Positions 24,932-33,912 of a stretch of DNA of 64,000 nucleotides are shown here, in pieces. The DNA is from JADJOY01 sp046331705 [NCBI: bacterium] (GTDB lineage Bacteria; JADJOY01): assembly GCA_046331705.1 (NCBI GenBank), contig JAXLQJ010000002.1, positions 62,001 to 126,000 of the forward strand, written 5' to 3'. The notes below the pieces were generated by a model. The model did not search any database. It worked only from the letters and a program-made list of their open reading frames with translations, and was not told the origin of the DNA. A program made the translations under genes and the position numbers. How positions within the stretch are numbered: position 1 is the first letter of the stretch; each line of letters opens with the position of its first letter.

Positions 24932-26113
24932 GTGGACTTCGAGCTCAGCCCGGAACAGCACGCGCTGCGGCGAGAGCTTCGGCGTTATTACCGCGAGCTC
25001 TTCACGCCCGAGCTGCGGGCGGCCCTCGACGCCGAATGGCACGAGGTGGGCGGTCCGGTGTTCCGCGAGGTGGTCGGACGCATGGGGGCGGACGGCTGGC
25101 TCGGCATCGGCTGGCCGCGCGAATACGGCGGCCAGGGCCGGACCGCGATCGAGCAGCTCATCTTCTGGGACGAGACCTACCGGGCGCGCGCGCCGCTTCC
25201 CGTCATCTCGGTGAACACCGTCGGTCCCACGCTGATGCGCTACGGCACCGAGGACCAGAAGGCACGGCTGCTCCCGGGAATCCTGCGAGGCCAGCTCTTC
25301 TTCGCGATCGGCTACACCGAGCCCGGCGCGGGGACCGATCTCGCCTCACTCAAGACGCAAGCCCGCCGCGACGGTGACGAGTACGTCATCCAGGGACAGA
25401 AGGTCTTCACCACCCACGCGCACGACGCCGACTACGTGTGGCTGGCCGCCCGCACCGATCCCGAGGCGCCGAAGCACAAGGGCATCAGCATCATCCTGGT
25501 GCCCACCAGCACGCCCGGCTTCTCGGTGACTCCGACCTACACGCTCGGCGGCGAACGCACCAACACCACGTACTTCGACGAGGTGCGCGTGCCGATCGCG
25601 AACCGGGTCGGCCCCGAGCACGGCGGCTGGCAGCTCATCACCGCGCAGCTCAATCACGAGCGCATCACGCTCGCAGCACCCGGCCTCGCCGATCGGTTGC
25701 TCGAAGAGGTCTGGCAATGGGCTCGGCGCACGCGCGGCCCCGACGGCGCGCCGATCGCCTCGGCGCCGTGGGTGGAGCTGTCGCTGGCGCGCGTCTACGC
25801 GAAGCTCGAGGCGCTCAAGCTCCTCAACTGGCGCTCCGCGTGGTCGATGTCGGAGGGCGTGCCGCGGATGGCCGAGGCCTCCGCGCTCAAGGTGATGGGC
25901 ACCGAGTTCTTCGGCGAGTGCTACCGGCTGCTGCTCGAGATCACCGGCGCCGCCGGCCTGGTTCCCCAAGGGGAGACCGGAGCGCTCTTCGGTGGCTTGC
26001 TGGAGCAGGCGTACCGGGGCGCCACCACGCTCACCTTCGGCGGTGGCGTGAACGAGGTGCAGCGCGATCTCATCGCGTGGTCGGGACTCGACCTGCCGAG
26101 GTCGCGAGGCTGA
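24932..26113 (+). CDS. chsE2: acyl-CoA dehydrogenase, ChsE2/FadE29-like
   Basis: Start chosen at GTG 24932 (VDFELSPEQHALRRELRRYY), giving 393 residues, the usual family length. The open frame begins at ATG 24836, but that would place the operator inside the coding region and add Arg-rich residues. Acyl-CoA dehydrogenase features: WPREYGGQGRT, the FAD/substrate segment AIGYTEPGAGTDLASLKTQA, and the C-terminal GGGVNEVQRDLIA, where family members with a catalytic Glu at this site would have YEGTNEIQ. In mycobacteria FadE28 and FadE29 form an alpha2beta2 heterotetramer that dehydrogenates the three-carbon side chain left on the steroid. A second dehydrogenase subunit lies two genes downstream (27116), as expected. 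Subunit identity is by length and context. Confidence 0.75.
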   Translation: MDFELSPEQHALRRELRRYYRELFTPELRAALDAEWHEVGGPVFREVVGRMGADGWLGIGWPREYGGQGRTAIEQLIFWDETYRARAPLPVISVNTVGPTLMRYGTEDQKARLLPGILRGQLFFAIGYTEPGAGTDLASLKTQARRDGDEYVIQGQKVFTTHAHDADYVWLAARTDPEAPKHKGISIILVPTSTPGFSVTPTYTLGGERTNTTYFDEVRVPIANRVGPEHGGWQLITAQLNHERITLAAPGLADRLLEEVWQWARRTRGPDGAPIASAPWVELSLARVYAKLEALKLLNWRSAWSMSEGVPRMAEASALKVMGTEFFGECYRLLLEITGAAGLVPQGETGALFGGLLEQAYRGATTLTFGGGVNEVQRDLIAWSGLDLPRSRG

Positions 26114-26123
26114 CGAGGCAAAC

Positions 26124-27113
26124 ATGGCCGCCACCCCATCCGATCGCGAGCAGCTCGAGACGAGACTCAAGGGGTTCGCGGGCATCGCCGCGGGGCCGCC
26201 GGAGATCGCCCGCGACGTGGTGGAAGCCGCGACGATCCGCCAATGGTGCGATGCCCTCGACGATCGCAACCCGATCTACACCGACCCCGCGGCCGCCGCC
26301 GCGTCGGTCCACGGCCGTGTGGTCGCTCCGCCCACCATGCTGCAGGCGTGGGTGCTGCCGGGCATCGAGATGGCCAGCGGGGTCGCGCGCCCCGGCGACA
26401 AGCAGCGCGAGCTGCACGCGCTCCTCGACCGCCACGGCTACACCGGCGTCGTGGCCACCAATTGCCAGCAGGGCTACGACCGCTATCTGCACCTGGGCGA
26501 GCGCGTGACCGGCACCACCGTCATCGAGTCGATCTCGGGCGAGAAGGCGACCGCGCTCGGTATCGGCTACTTCATCGACACGCGCACCACCTTCCGCGAC
26601 GACGACGGCGAGCGCGTGGGATGGATGACGTTCCGCGTGCTCAAGTTCAAGCCCGCAGCGCCCCCTGCCGCGAGCGAGCGCGACGCCGCGGGCGCGCCCG
26701 TCAAGCCCCGGCGGCTGCGGCCCGCGCTGGGTCACGACAACGCGTGGTGGTGGGAAGGGATCCGCCGCGGCGAGCTGCTCATCCAGCGCTGCAAGAGCTG
26801 CGGCCACCTGCGCCATCCGCCGCGACCGATGTGCGGCGAGTGCCGTTCGCTCGAATGGGACGCGCTCTCCTCGAAGGGCCACGGCAGCGTCTACAGCTTC
26901 GTGGTGATGCACCACCCGCAGGTGCCCGGCTACGAGTACCCGCTCATCGTGGCCCTCGTCGAGCTCGACGAAGGCACCCGGCTGATCGCGAACCTCACGG
27001 GCATCGAGCCCCGCGCCGTGCGCATCGGGCTGCGGGTCGCGCTCGCCATCGAAGCCGTCGATCCCGAGCTCAGCTTGCCGTTCTTCCACCCCGACACCAC
27101 CGCACCGGGCTGA
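26124..27113 (+). CDS. chsH2: MaoC-like hydratase fused to DUF35 OB-fold (ChsH2-like)
   Basis: 329 residues. The N-terminal part (about 1-180) is a hot-dog MaoC/FAS1-type dehydratase domain (RQWCDALDDRNPIYTDPAAA; VVAPPTMLQAW). The C-terminal part (about 205-325) is a DUF35 domain: a rubredoxin-like zinc knuckle CKSCGHLRHPPRPMCGEC followed by an OB fold (GHGSVYSFVVMHHPQ). This two-domain arrangement is the hallmark of mycobacterial ChsH2 (Rv3542c). There the MaoC domain pairs with ChsH1 to hydrate the unsaturated steroid acyl-CoA, and the DUF35 domain docks the aldolase Ltp2. GAGG precedes ATG 26124; only 10 bp from the dehydrogenase. Confidence 0.88.
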   Translation: MAATPSDREQLETRLKGFAGIAAGPPEIARDVVEAATIRQWCDALDDRNPIYTDPAAAAASVHGRVVAPPTMLQAWVLPGIEMASGVARPGDKQRELHALLDRHGYTGVVATNCQQGYDRYLHLGERVTGTTVIESISGEKATALGIGYFIDTRTTFRDDDGERVGWMTFRVLKFKPAAPPAASERDAAGAPVKPRRLRPALGHDNAWWWEGIRRGELLIQRCKSCGHLRHPPRPMCGECRSLEWDALSSKGHGSVYSFVVMHHPQVPGYEYPLIVALVELDEGTRLIANLTGIEPRAVRIGLRVALAIEAVDPELSLPFFHPDTTAPG

Positions 27114-27115
27114 CC

Positions 27116-28252
27116 ATGGATTTCGCGCTCGACGAGGATCAGCAGTCGCTCCAGGCGCTGGCCCGCCAGATCTTGGAACGGGAGGTCACGCCAGCGCGGA
27201 TTCGCGCGGCGCTGGCGAGCGCGGACGGCATGGATCACGCGCTCTGGTCGACGCTCGCCGACGCGGGCCTCCTGGGGATCGGCGTTCCCGAGACGCACGG
27301 CGGCCTCGGCGGCGGTCTCGAGGCGCTGAGCTTGCTGCTGGTCGAGGTGGGGCGCGCCGTGGCGCCCGTGCCGGCGCTCGCGTCGCTCGCGCTGGCGGGC
27401 CTCGCGATCGCGCGTTTTGGAACCGAGCGGCAACGCGCCGAGCTGCTCGCGCCGCTCGCCGCGGGCCGGACCGTTCTCACCGCGGCGCTCGTCGACGGCG
27501 AATCGTCCGATCCCCTCCGCCCCGCATGCAGCGCGCGACGCGACGGCGCGAGCTGGGTGATCGACGGCTCGAAGCGCCAGGTGCCCGCGATCGCCGCCGC
27601 CAGCGCGATCGTCGTGCCCGCGCGCACCGAAGGCGGCGTCGGTCTCTTCGTGGTGCCGCCGAGCGCCGCCGGCGTCGAGCCGAGCCGCCGGCGCTGCTCG
27701 AGCGGCGAGCCGATCGCCGATCTGGCCCTCACGGGCGTGCGCGTGGACGCCGACGCGCTGCTCGGCACGGCGGCGCCCGTCGGCGACGACGCGAGCCGCT
27801 GGCTCCACGAGCACGCGCTCGCCGCGACTTGCGCCGTGCACCTGGGTGTCTGCGAGCGCGCGCTCGAGCTGACCCGCGACTACGTTCGCGAGCGGCGTCA
27901 GTTCGGCGTGCCGATCGGCTCGTTCCAGGCGGTGAGCCATCGCGCCGCCGATGGCTTCATCGACGTCGAGTGCATCCGCTGGACCACCTGGCAGGCGGTG
28001 ACGCGGGTGGCGCGCGGCCTCGACGCGACCCGCGCGCTCGCCGTCGCGAAGTTCTGGGCCGCCGAGGGCGGAGCGCGCGTCACCAGCTCCGCGCAGCACC
28101 TCCACGGCGGCATCGGCGCCGACCTCGACTACCCGATCCACCGCTATTTCCTGTGGTCGAAGGCGCTCGAGCTGAGCCTCGGCGGTGCCACCGAGCAGCT
28201 CGCGAGGCTCGGTCGCGATCTGGTGACCCGCGGCCCGGAGGTGCTCGCATGA
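27116..28252 (+). CDS. chsE1: acyl-CoA dehydrogenase, ChsE1/FadE28-like
   Basis: 378 residues, ATG 27116 two bases after the previous stop. N-terminal helix bundle MDFALDEDQQSLQALARQIL; GIGVPETHGGLGGG; RERRQFGVPIGSFQAVSHRA is the typical C-terminal-domain FAD contact; QHLHGGIGADLDYPIHRYF is the family end motif. The middle beta domain is somewhat short, with IVVPARTEGGVGLFVVPP. With the protein encoded at 24932 it probably forms the heteromeric steroid acyl-CoA dehydrogenase. Stop overlaps the next start (ATGA). Confidence 0.75.
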   Translation: MDFALDEDQQSLQALARQILEREVTPARIRAALASADGMDHALWSTLADAGLLGIGVPETHGGLGGGLEALSLLLVEVGRAVAPVPALASLALAGLAIARFGTERQRAELLAPLAAGRTVLTAALVDGESSDPLRPACSARRDGASWVIDGSKRQVPAIAAASAIVVPARTEGGVGLFVVPPSAAGVEPSRRRCSSGEPIADLALTGVRVDADALLGTAAPVGDDASRWLHEHALAATCAVHLGVCERALELTRDYVRERRQFGVPIGSFQAVSHRAADGFIDVECIRWTTWQAVTRVARGLDATRALAVAKFWAAEGGARVTSSAQHLHGGIGADLDYPIHRYFLWSKALELSLGGATEQLARLGRDLVTRGPEVLA

Positions 28253-28677
28253 ACGACTGCGCGCTTCGCCTTCGCGACGTGAACGTGGGCGACGTGCTGC
28301 CCGAGCTGGCGATCGACGTCACCACCACCCTGATCGTCGCAGGCGCCCTCGCCTCGCACGACTTCACGCCCGTTCACCACGACAAGGCCGCTGCCCGAGC
28401 GCAGGGCTTGAACGACGTGTTCATGAACATCCTCACGACCAACGGCCTGGTGGGGCGCTACGTCACCGATTGGGCCGGGCCGAACGCGCGGCTCACCGGC
28501 GTCGCGATCAAGCTCGGAGCGCCCAACCTGCCCGGCGACACGATGCGCATGTCGGGCGTCGTCAAGAGCAAGGACGACGCGCGCGGCTCCGTCGAGGTCG
28601 AGGTCACCGGCAAGAACTCGTGGGGAAACCACGTGACCGCGACGGTCGCGTTGCTGCTGCCCGAGGACGCCGCGTGA
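28249..28677 (+). CDS. chsH1: MaoC-like hydratase subunit (ChsH1-like)
   Basis: 142-residue single-domain MaoC hot-dog protein. The hydratase motif is present: ASHDFTPVHHDKAAARAQG has the Asp and His at the spacing of hydratase-2 catalytic residues, which ChsH2's MaoC half lacks in clear form. In mycobacteria ChsH1 (about 130 residues) supplies the catalytic residues to the ChsH1-ChsH2 heterotetramer. Translationally coupled to the upstream dehydrogenase by a 4-bp overlap. Confidence 0.85.
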   Translation: MNDCALRLRDVNVGDVLPELAIDVTTTLIVAGALASHDFTPVHHDKAAARAQGLNDVFMNILTTNGLVGRYVTDWAGPNARLTGVAIKLGAPNLPGDTMRMSGVVKSKDDARGSVEVEVTGKNSWGNHVTATVALLLPEDAA

Positions 28678-28726
28678 CGGCGCAGCTCCCGTCCGGACGC
28701 GCACCGAGCAGCGAGCGGAGCCACGC

Positions 28727-29899
28727 ATGCCCACGACGTTGAGGGATCAGGCCGCGATCGTCGGCATCGGCGAGACCGACTACTCGAAGAACTCGGGGCG
28801 CTCCGAGGTTCAGCTCGCCAGCGAAGCGGTCGCCGCCGCCCTCGACGACGCCGGGCTGCGCCCCTCCGACGTCGACGGCATGACCACGTTCACCCTCGAC
28901 TCGAGCGACGAGATCGAGGTGGCGCGTGCCGTGGGCATCCGCGACCTCACGTTCTTCAGCCGCGTGCCCCACGGCGGCGGCGCCGCGGTCGGCGTGGTCC
29001 ATCAAGCGGCGATGGCGGTCGCCACCGGCGCGGCGCGCACGGTGGTGTGCTACCGCGCGCTCAACGGCCGCTCGGGTCAGCGCTACAGCTCCGGCGTCGC
29101 CGACGGGCCGACCACCTCCGATCTCATCCATTGGAGCTGGTACATGCCCTTCGGCCTCATGACGCCCGCGAGCTGGGTGGCGATGTTCGCCCAGCGCTAC
29201 ATGCACGAGTACGGCGTCACCAGCCTCGACTTCGGGCGGGTCGCGGTGTCGACGCGCAAGCACGCGGTGCGCAATCCGCGAGCGTTCTTCCACGGCAAGC
29301 CGCTCTCGATCGCCGAGCACCAGGCGTCGCGGCTGATCGTCGAGCCGTTGCGTCTCTACGATTGCTGCCAGGAGACCGACGGCGGCTGCGCCTGCATCGT
29401 GACCACGCCCGACCGCGCGCGCGATTGCCGCCAGCCCGCCGCGACGATTCGCGGCGTCGCGCAAGGCTCGTGCGCCGATCAGGAAGTGATGACCAGCTTC
29501 TATCGGCCGAGCATCTCCGGGCTGCCCGAGATGGACCTGGTGGCGCGCCAGGTCTACGACGTCTCGGGCTTGCGCCCAGACGACGTGGACGCGGCGGTGA
29601 TCTACGACGCCTTCTCGCCCATCGTGCTGTGGCAGCTCGAGAGCTTCGGCTTCTGCAAGGTCGGCGAAGCGCGCGATTTCGTGAACGGCGGCAATCTCGA
29701 GATCGGCGGGCGCCTGCCGAGCAACACCCACGGCGGGCAGCTCAGCGAGGCCTACGTCCACGGCATGAACGGCGTGAACGAGGGCGTGCGGCTGATCCGC
29801 GGCACCTCGTGCAATCAACCGCGGCGCAACGATCACGTGCTGGTCACCGCCGGCGTGGGCGTTCCGACCAGCGCCATGATCCTCGGCAAGACCGCGTGA
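28727..29899 (+). CDS. ltp2: Ltp2-like steroid side-chain aldolase (thiolase fold)
   Basis: 390 residues with the thiolase fold of the SCP2/lipid-transfer group. The catalytic thiolase Cys is absent; instead conserved segments AAVIYDAFSPIVLWQLE and LPSNTHGGQLSEAYVHG match the Ltp2/aldolase type, in which Tyr residues serve the retro-aldol reaction that releases propionyl-CoA. GGAG precedes ATG 28727. It follows ChsH2 and ChsH1 genes directly, as in the mycobacterial igr operon, where Ltp2 needs the ChsH2 DUF35 domain for stability and activity. This order is strong support for function. Confidence 0.87.
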   Translation: MPTTLRDQAAIVGIGETDYSKNSGRSEVQLASEAVAAALDDAGLRPSDVDGMTTFTLDSSDEIEVARAVGIRDLTFFSRVPHGGGAAVGVVHQAAMAVATGAARTVVCYRALNGRSGQRYSSGVADGPTTSDLIHWSWYMPFGLMTPASWVAMFAQRYMHEYGVTSLDFGRVAVSTRKHAVRNPRAFFHGKPLSIAEHQASRLIVEPLRLYDCCQETDGGCACIVTTPDRARDCRQPAATIRGVAQGSCADQEVMTSFYRPSISGLPEMDLVARQVYDVSGLRPDDVDAAVIYDAFSPIVLWQLESFGFCKVGEARDFVNGGNLEIGGRLPSNTHGGQLSEAYVHGMNGVNEGVRLIRGTSCNQPRRNDHVLVTAGVGVPTSAMILGKTA

Positions 29900-31168
<1,269 letters not shown>

Positions 31169-31243
31169 GCTTCCGCGCCGACCAGCGGACCGCGTCGAAC
31201 CACGCGAGGACCTCGACAACCCGAGCATGCGGAGGAGCTGGCG

Positions 31244-32179
31244 ATGACGACGAACGCGAGGCCGCTCGAAGGGAAGGTCGCGATCGTGACGGGCGCGGGA
31301 CGTGGGCTGGGACGCGCCGAAGCGCTGGCGCTCGCCGCGCACGGCGCGCGCGTGGTGATCAACGACCTCGGCGTGGCGGGGGACGGCTCGGGCGCGGACG
31401 AGGGCCCCGCACGCGAGGTGGTGGCCGAGATCGAGCGCGCCGGTGGCGAGGCGATCGCCCATTTCGGCGACGTCGCGCGCTGGGACGACGCGGCGGCGCT
31501 GGTGGCGCGGGCGGTCGACGTGTTCGGCGATCTGCACGTCCTCGTGAACAACGCCGGCTTCAGCCGCGATCGCATGATCTTCAACATGTCGGAGCAGGAT
31601 TGGGACTCGGTGATCCGCGTCCATCTCAAGGGCCATTTCTGCACCTCGCGATTCGCCACCGCGCATTGGAGGGAGCAGGCGAAGGTCGCGGGTGGCCCGG
31701 TCTACGGGCGCATCGTCAACACCGCGTCCGAGGCGTTCCTGTTCGGACCGGCCGGGCTGGCCAACTACGCCGCCGCGAAGTCGGGAATCGTCGGCCTCAC
31801 CGTCGCCACCGCGCACGCGTGCGAGAAATACGGCGTGACGGCCAACGTGGTGTGCCCGCGGGCACGCACCCGCATGAACAGCGAAGGGAGCCTCGGCGCG
31901 CTGTTCGCCAAGCCCGAGCAGGGATTCGACACCTACGACCCCGCCAACGTGGCGCCGCTGGTGGCGTACCTCGCGTCGCCTGCCGCCGGGCGCATCAACG
32001 CCCACGTGTTCCTGGCGTGGGGAACGCAGGTCTGCTTGATCGGCGCGCCGCGCGTCCTCGAGACCTTCACGAGCGACGCGCGCTGGACGGTCGACCGGCT
32101 CGACGAGCGCGTCGGCCGCTACCTGGAGACCCGCGATCCCGCCTCCACGGCGTTCGCCGCCGAGCTTCCCGGGATCTGA
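31244..32179 (+). CDS. SDR dehydrogenase, ChsB1/MFE-2-like
   Basis: 311-residue short-chain dehydrogenase. NAD motif [21 protein letters not shown] acidic end, NNAG; catalytic Ser in [10 protein letters not shown], Tyr and Lys in [12 protein letters not shown]. Length and the VVINDLG start match the hydroxyacyl-CoA dehydrogenase domain of peroxisomal MFE-2 and its mycobacterial relative ChsB1, which oxidises the 22-hydroxyl of the steroid acyl-CoA. It therefore likely makes the 3-oxoacyl-CoA that FadA5 cleaves. A very good ribosome site, GGAGGAG, precedes ATG 31244. Last gene of the rightward operon. Confidence 0.8.
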   Translation: MTTNARPLEGKVAIVTGAGRGLGRAEALALAAHGARVVINDLGVAGDGSGADEGPAREVVAEIERAGGEAIAHFGDVARWDDAAALVARAVDVFGDLHVLVNNAGFSRDRMIFNMSEQDWDSVIRVHLKGHFCTSRFATAHWREQAKVAGGPVYGRIVNTASEAFLFGPAGLANYAAAKSGIVGLTVATAHACEKYGVTANVVCPRARTRMNSEGSLGALFAKPEQGFDTYDPANVAPLVAYLASPAAGRINAHVFLAWGTQVCLIGAPRVLETFTSDARWTVDRLDERVGRYLETRDPASTAFAAELPGI

Positions 32180-32201
32180 GCCGCGCGCGCGAGCCGTGCC
32201 G

Positions 32202-32984
32202 TCAGGACGCCTCGGCCTTCTCGATCAGCTTCCAGAGCAGCTTGGGCGCGAAGCGCCGGAGCCCGAGCAAGAACTTCGCCTCGCCGGTGGGGAAGACGAT
32301 CTCGTCGCCGCGCTCGAGCGCTTCCTCGACCAGCTCCACGATGCGCTCCGGCTTCGCCAGCCGGCCCTGCTCGATGCCGATCTGGATCGAACGCGGATTG
32401 GATCCCTCGATCGCCTGCTCGAGCAGCGGCGTGTCCACCATCGGCGGACAGACGAGCAGGATGCGCACGCCGCTACCGCGATTCTCGTGGATCAACACCT
32501 CGGCGAAGATGTTCACCGCCGCCTTGCTGGCGTTGTAGGCGCCGAGGTGCGGAGTGGGCACCAGGCCCGCGAGCGAACCGTAGAAGATCCAGTCGCCCGC
32601 GCGGCGCGCGACCATCGCGGGCAAGGTGGCGGTGGCGAGATGGAGGGTGCCTTCGTAGTTGATGCGCATGACGCGGCGGATGGTCTCGACCGGCATGGTC
32701 AGCAGCGGCGCCGTGGGCATGATCGCCGCCGCGTGAGTCACGCGGTCGACGGCGCCGAGCTCCGCGCCGACGCGCTCCACGGTGGCGCGCACCTCGTCGA
32801 GATTCGCGAGGTCGCAGCGATAGGTGCGCACGCTGGCGCGCCCGGCGGCGGTGCGCGCGAGCCCCTCTTCGTTCACGTCGAGCGCCGCGACCGTGGCCCC
32901 CGCGTCGGCCAACCGCCACGCGGAGAGTTGCCCCATGCCACTGGCGGCGCCGGTGACCAAGGCGAGCTTCCCGTGAAAGGCCAT
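32202..32984 (-). CDS. SDR-family oxidoreductase
   Basis: 260-residue short-chain dehydrogenase; ATG 32984 chosen because the Rossmann motif LALVTGAASGMGQLSAWRLA follows at residue 6. Catalytic Ser in FYGSLAGLV and Tyr/Lys in YNASKAAVNIFAE. NAHAA variant: THAAAIM replaces NNAG. A basic, hydrophobic C-terminus (FLLGLRRFAPKLLWKLIEKAE) suggests membrane association, as in several steroid/retinol-type SDRs. Convergent with the side-chain operon, 22 bp apart. Confidence 0.85.
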   Translation of the reverse strand: MAFHGKLALVTGAASGMGQLSAWRLADAGATVAALDVNEEGLARTAAGRASVRTYRCDLANLDEVRATVERVGAELGAVDRVTHAAAIMPTAPLLTMPVETIRRVMRINYEGTLHLATATLPAMVARRAGDWIFYGSLAGLVPTPHLGAYNASKAAVNIFAEVLIHENRGSGVRILLVCPPMVDTPLLEQAIEGSNPRSIQIGIEQGRLAKPERIVELVEEALERGDEIVFPTGEAKFLLGLRRFAPKLLWKLIEKAEAS

Positions 32985-33101
32985 CTGCGTTCCCCCCGCC
33001 CGCGGTCGCGCGCCTCGCGCGCGCGAGCGCCGAGCATACGTTTCACCCGCGCGACCACCCGTGACCTCGATCACCCTGCTCGCACGTGCCCGACTGCGCC
33101 C

Positions 33102-33130
33102 TTGACCCTGGATCGGCGGGCCGGTAATAG
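33102..33130 (+). promoter_or_regulatory. sigma70-like promoter TTGACC-N17-TAATAG
   Basis: -35 TTGACC at 33102-33107 and -10 TAATAG at 33125-33130, exactly 17 bp apart, in the gap between the divergent SDR and desaturase genes. Predicted start near 33137 leaves a leader of about 40 bases before ATG 33176. Confidence 0.65.
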
Positions 33131-33175
33131 TGATTCTGAATTTAGGAATGCTGGTTTTTGAGCGGGAGGCTCTGC

Positions 33176-33853
33176 ATGTCGGTCGCCGTCGCCGTCGCGA
33201 TCACGATTGGAATGGTGATGTCCGCCTTCACGATGGGGGCGGTGGTGTGGGGCTTCTACTCGCCGATCAGCGCCAACATCCGCATCCGGGAAGAGAAGGC
33301 GCGCAAGCTCAAGGGCTGGCCGGTGGCGCTGCGGATCGGGCTCAACGGGCTGTTCTCGTCGGGACTCGTGTACCTGCTCGCGCTGGCCTTGCAGCACCAG
33401 CTCTTCTACGCGGCGCGCCCGTCGCTGGCGCGGCTCGCGTTCGAGTCGGTCGCGGTGCTCGTCGTCTACGACTTCCTCTACTACTTGCTGCACCGCTATC
33501 CGTTTCACGCGTGGCCGGGCTTGCGCGAGGTGCACGCGGTCCATCACCGCGCCAAGTACCCGATCGCGTTCGACAGCCTCTACCTGAATCCCATCGAGAC
33601 CCTCGCCGGTCTCGCCTTGCTCACCTTCTGCACCTGGCTGGTCGGGCCGGTGAGCGTGCACGCGTTCGGGCTGATCTTCTTGGTGTACTCGCAGATGAAC
33701 ATCCTGGTTCACTGCGGGCTCGATCTGCCCGGCGCGCTCCGGCCGTTTGGCTTCATGGCGCGCAAGCACGACGCGCATCACCGGCACATGAAGGCCGGCA
33801 ACTTCGCGTCGCTGACTCCGATCTGGGATCGGCTCTTCCGCACCGCGGAGTGA
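33176..33853 (+). CDS. sterol desaturase / fatty acid hydroxylase family protein
   Basis: 225 residues from ATG 33176, chosen over a TTG at 33158 because GGGAGG lies six bases before it. Integral membrane di-iron enzyme: hydrophobic helices at about 4-24, 48-72, 84-105 and 135-165; His boxes HRYPFH, HAVHHRAKYP and HDAHHRHM, the HX3-4H/HX2HH/HX2HH pattern of the ERG3/ERG25/fatty-acid-hydroxylase superfamily. In bacteria such enzymes desaturate, hydroxylate or oxidise sterols and other lipids. Alone behind a good promoter; steroid substrate suits the context. Confidence 0.88.
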   Translation: MSVAVAVAITIGMVMSAFTMGAVVWGFYSPISANIRIREEKARKLKGWPVALRIGLNGLFSSGLVYLLALALQHQLFYAARPSLARLAFESVAVLVVYDFLYYLLHRYPFHAWPGLREVHAVHHRAKYPIAFDSLYLNPIETLAGLALLTFCTWLVGPVSVHAFGLIFLVYSQMNILVHCGLDLPGALRPFGFMARKHDAHHRHMKAGNFASLTPIWDRLFRTAE

Positions 33854-33912
33854 CGCCGAGCGGCGCCGGCGCTCGCTCCCGCTGCCTGCCGGACGGCGAC
33901 CGCCGCTTCCCG

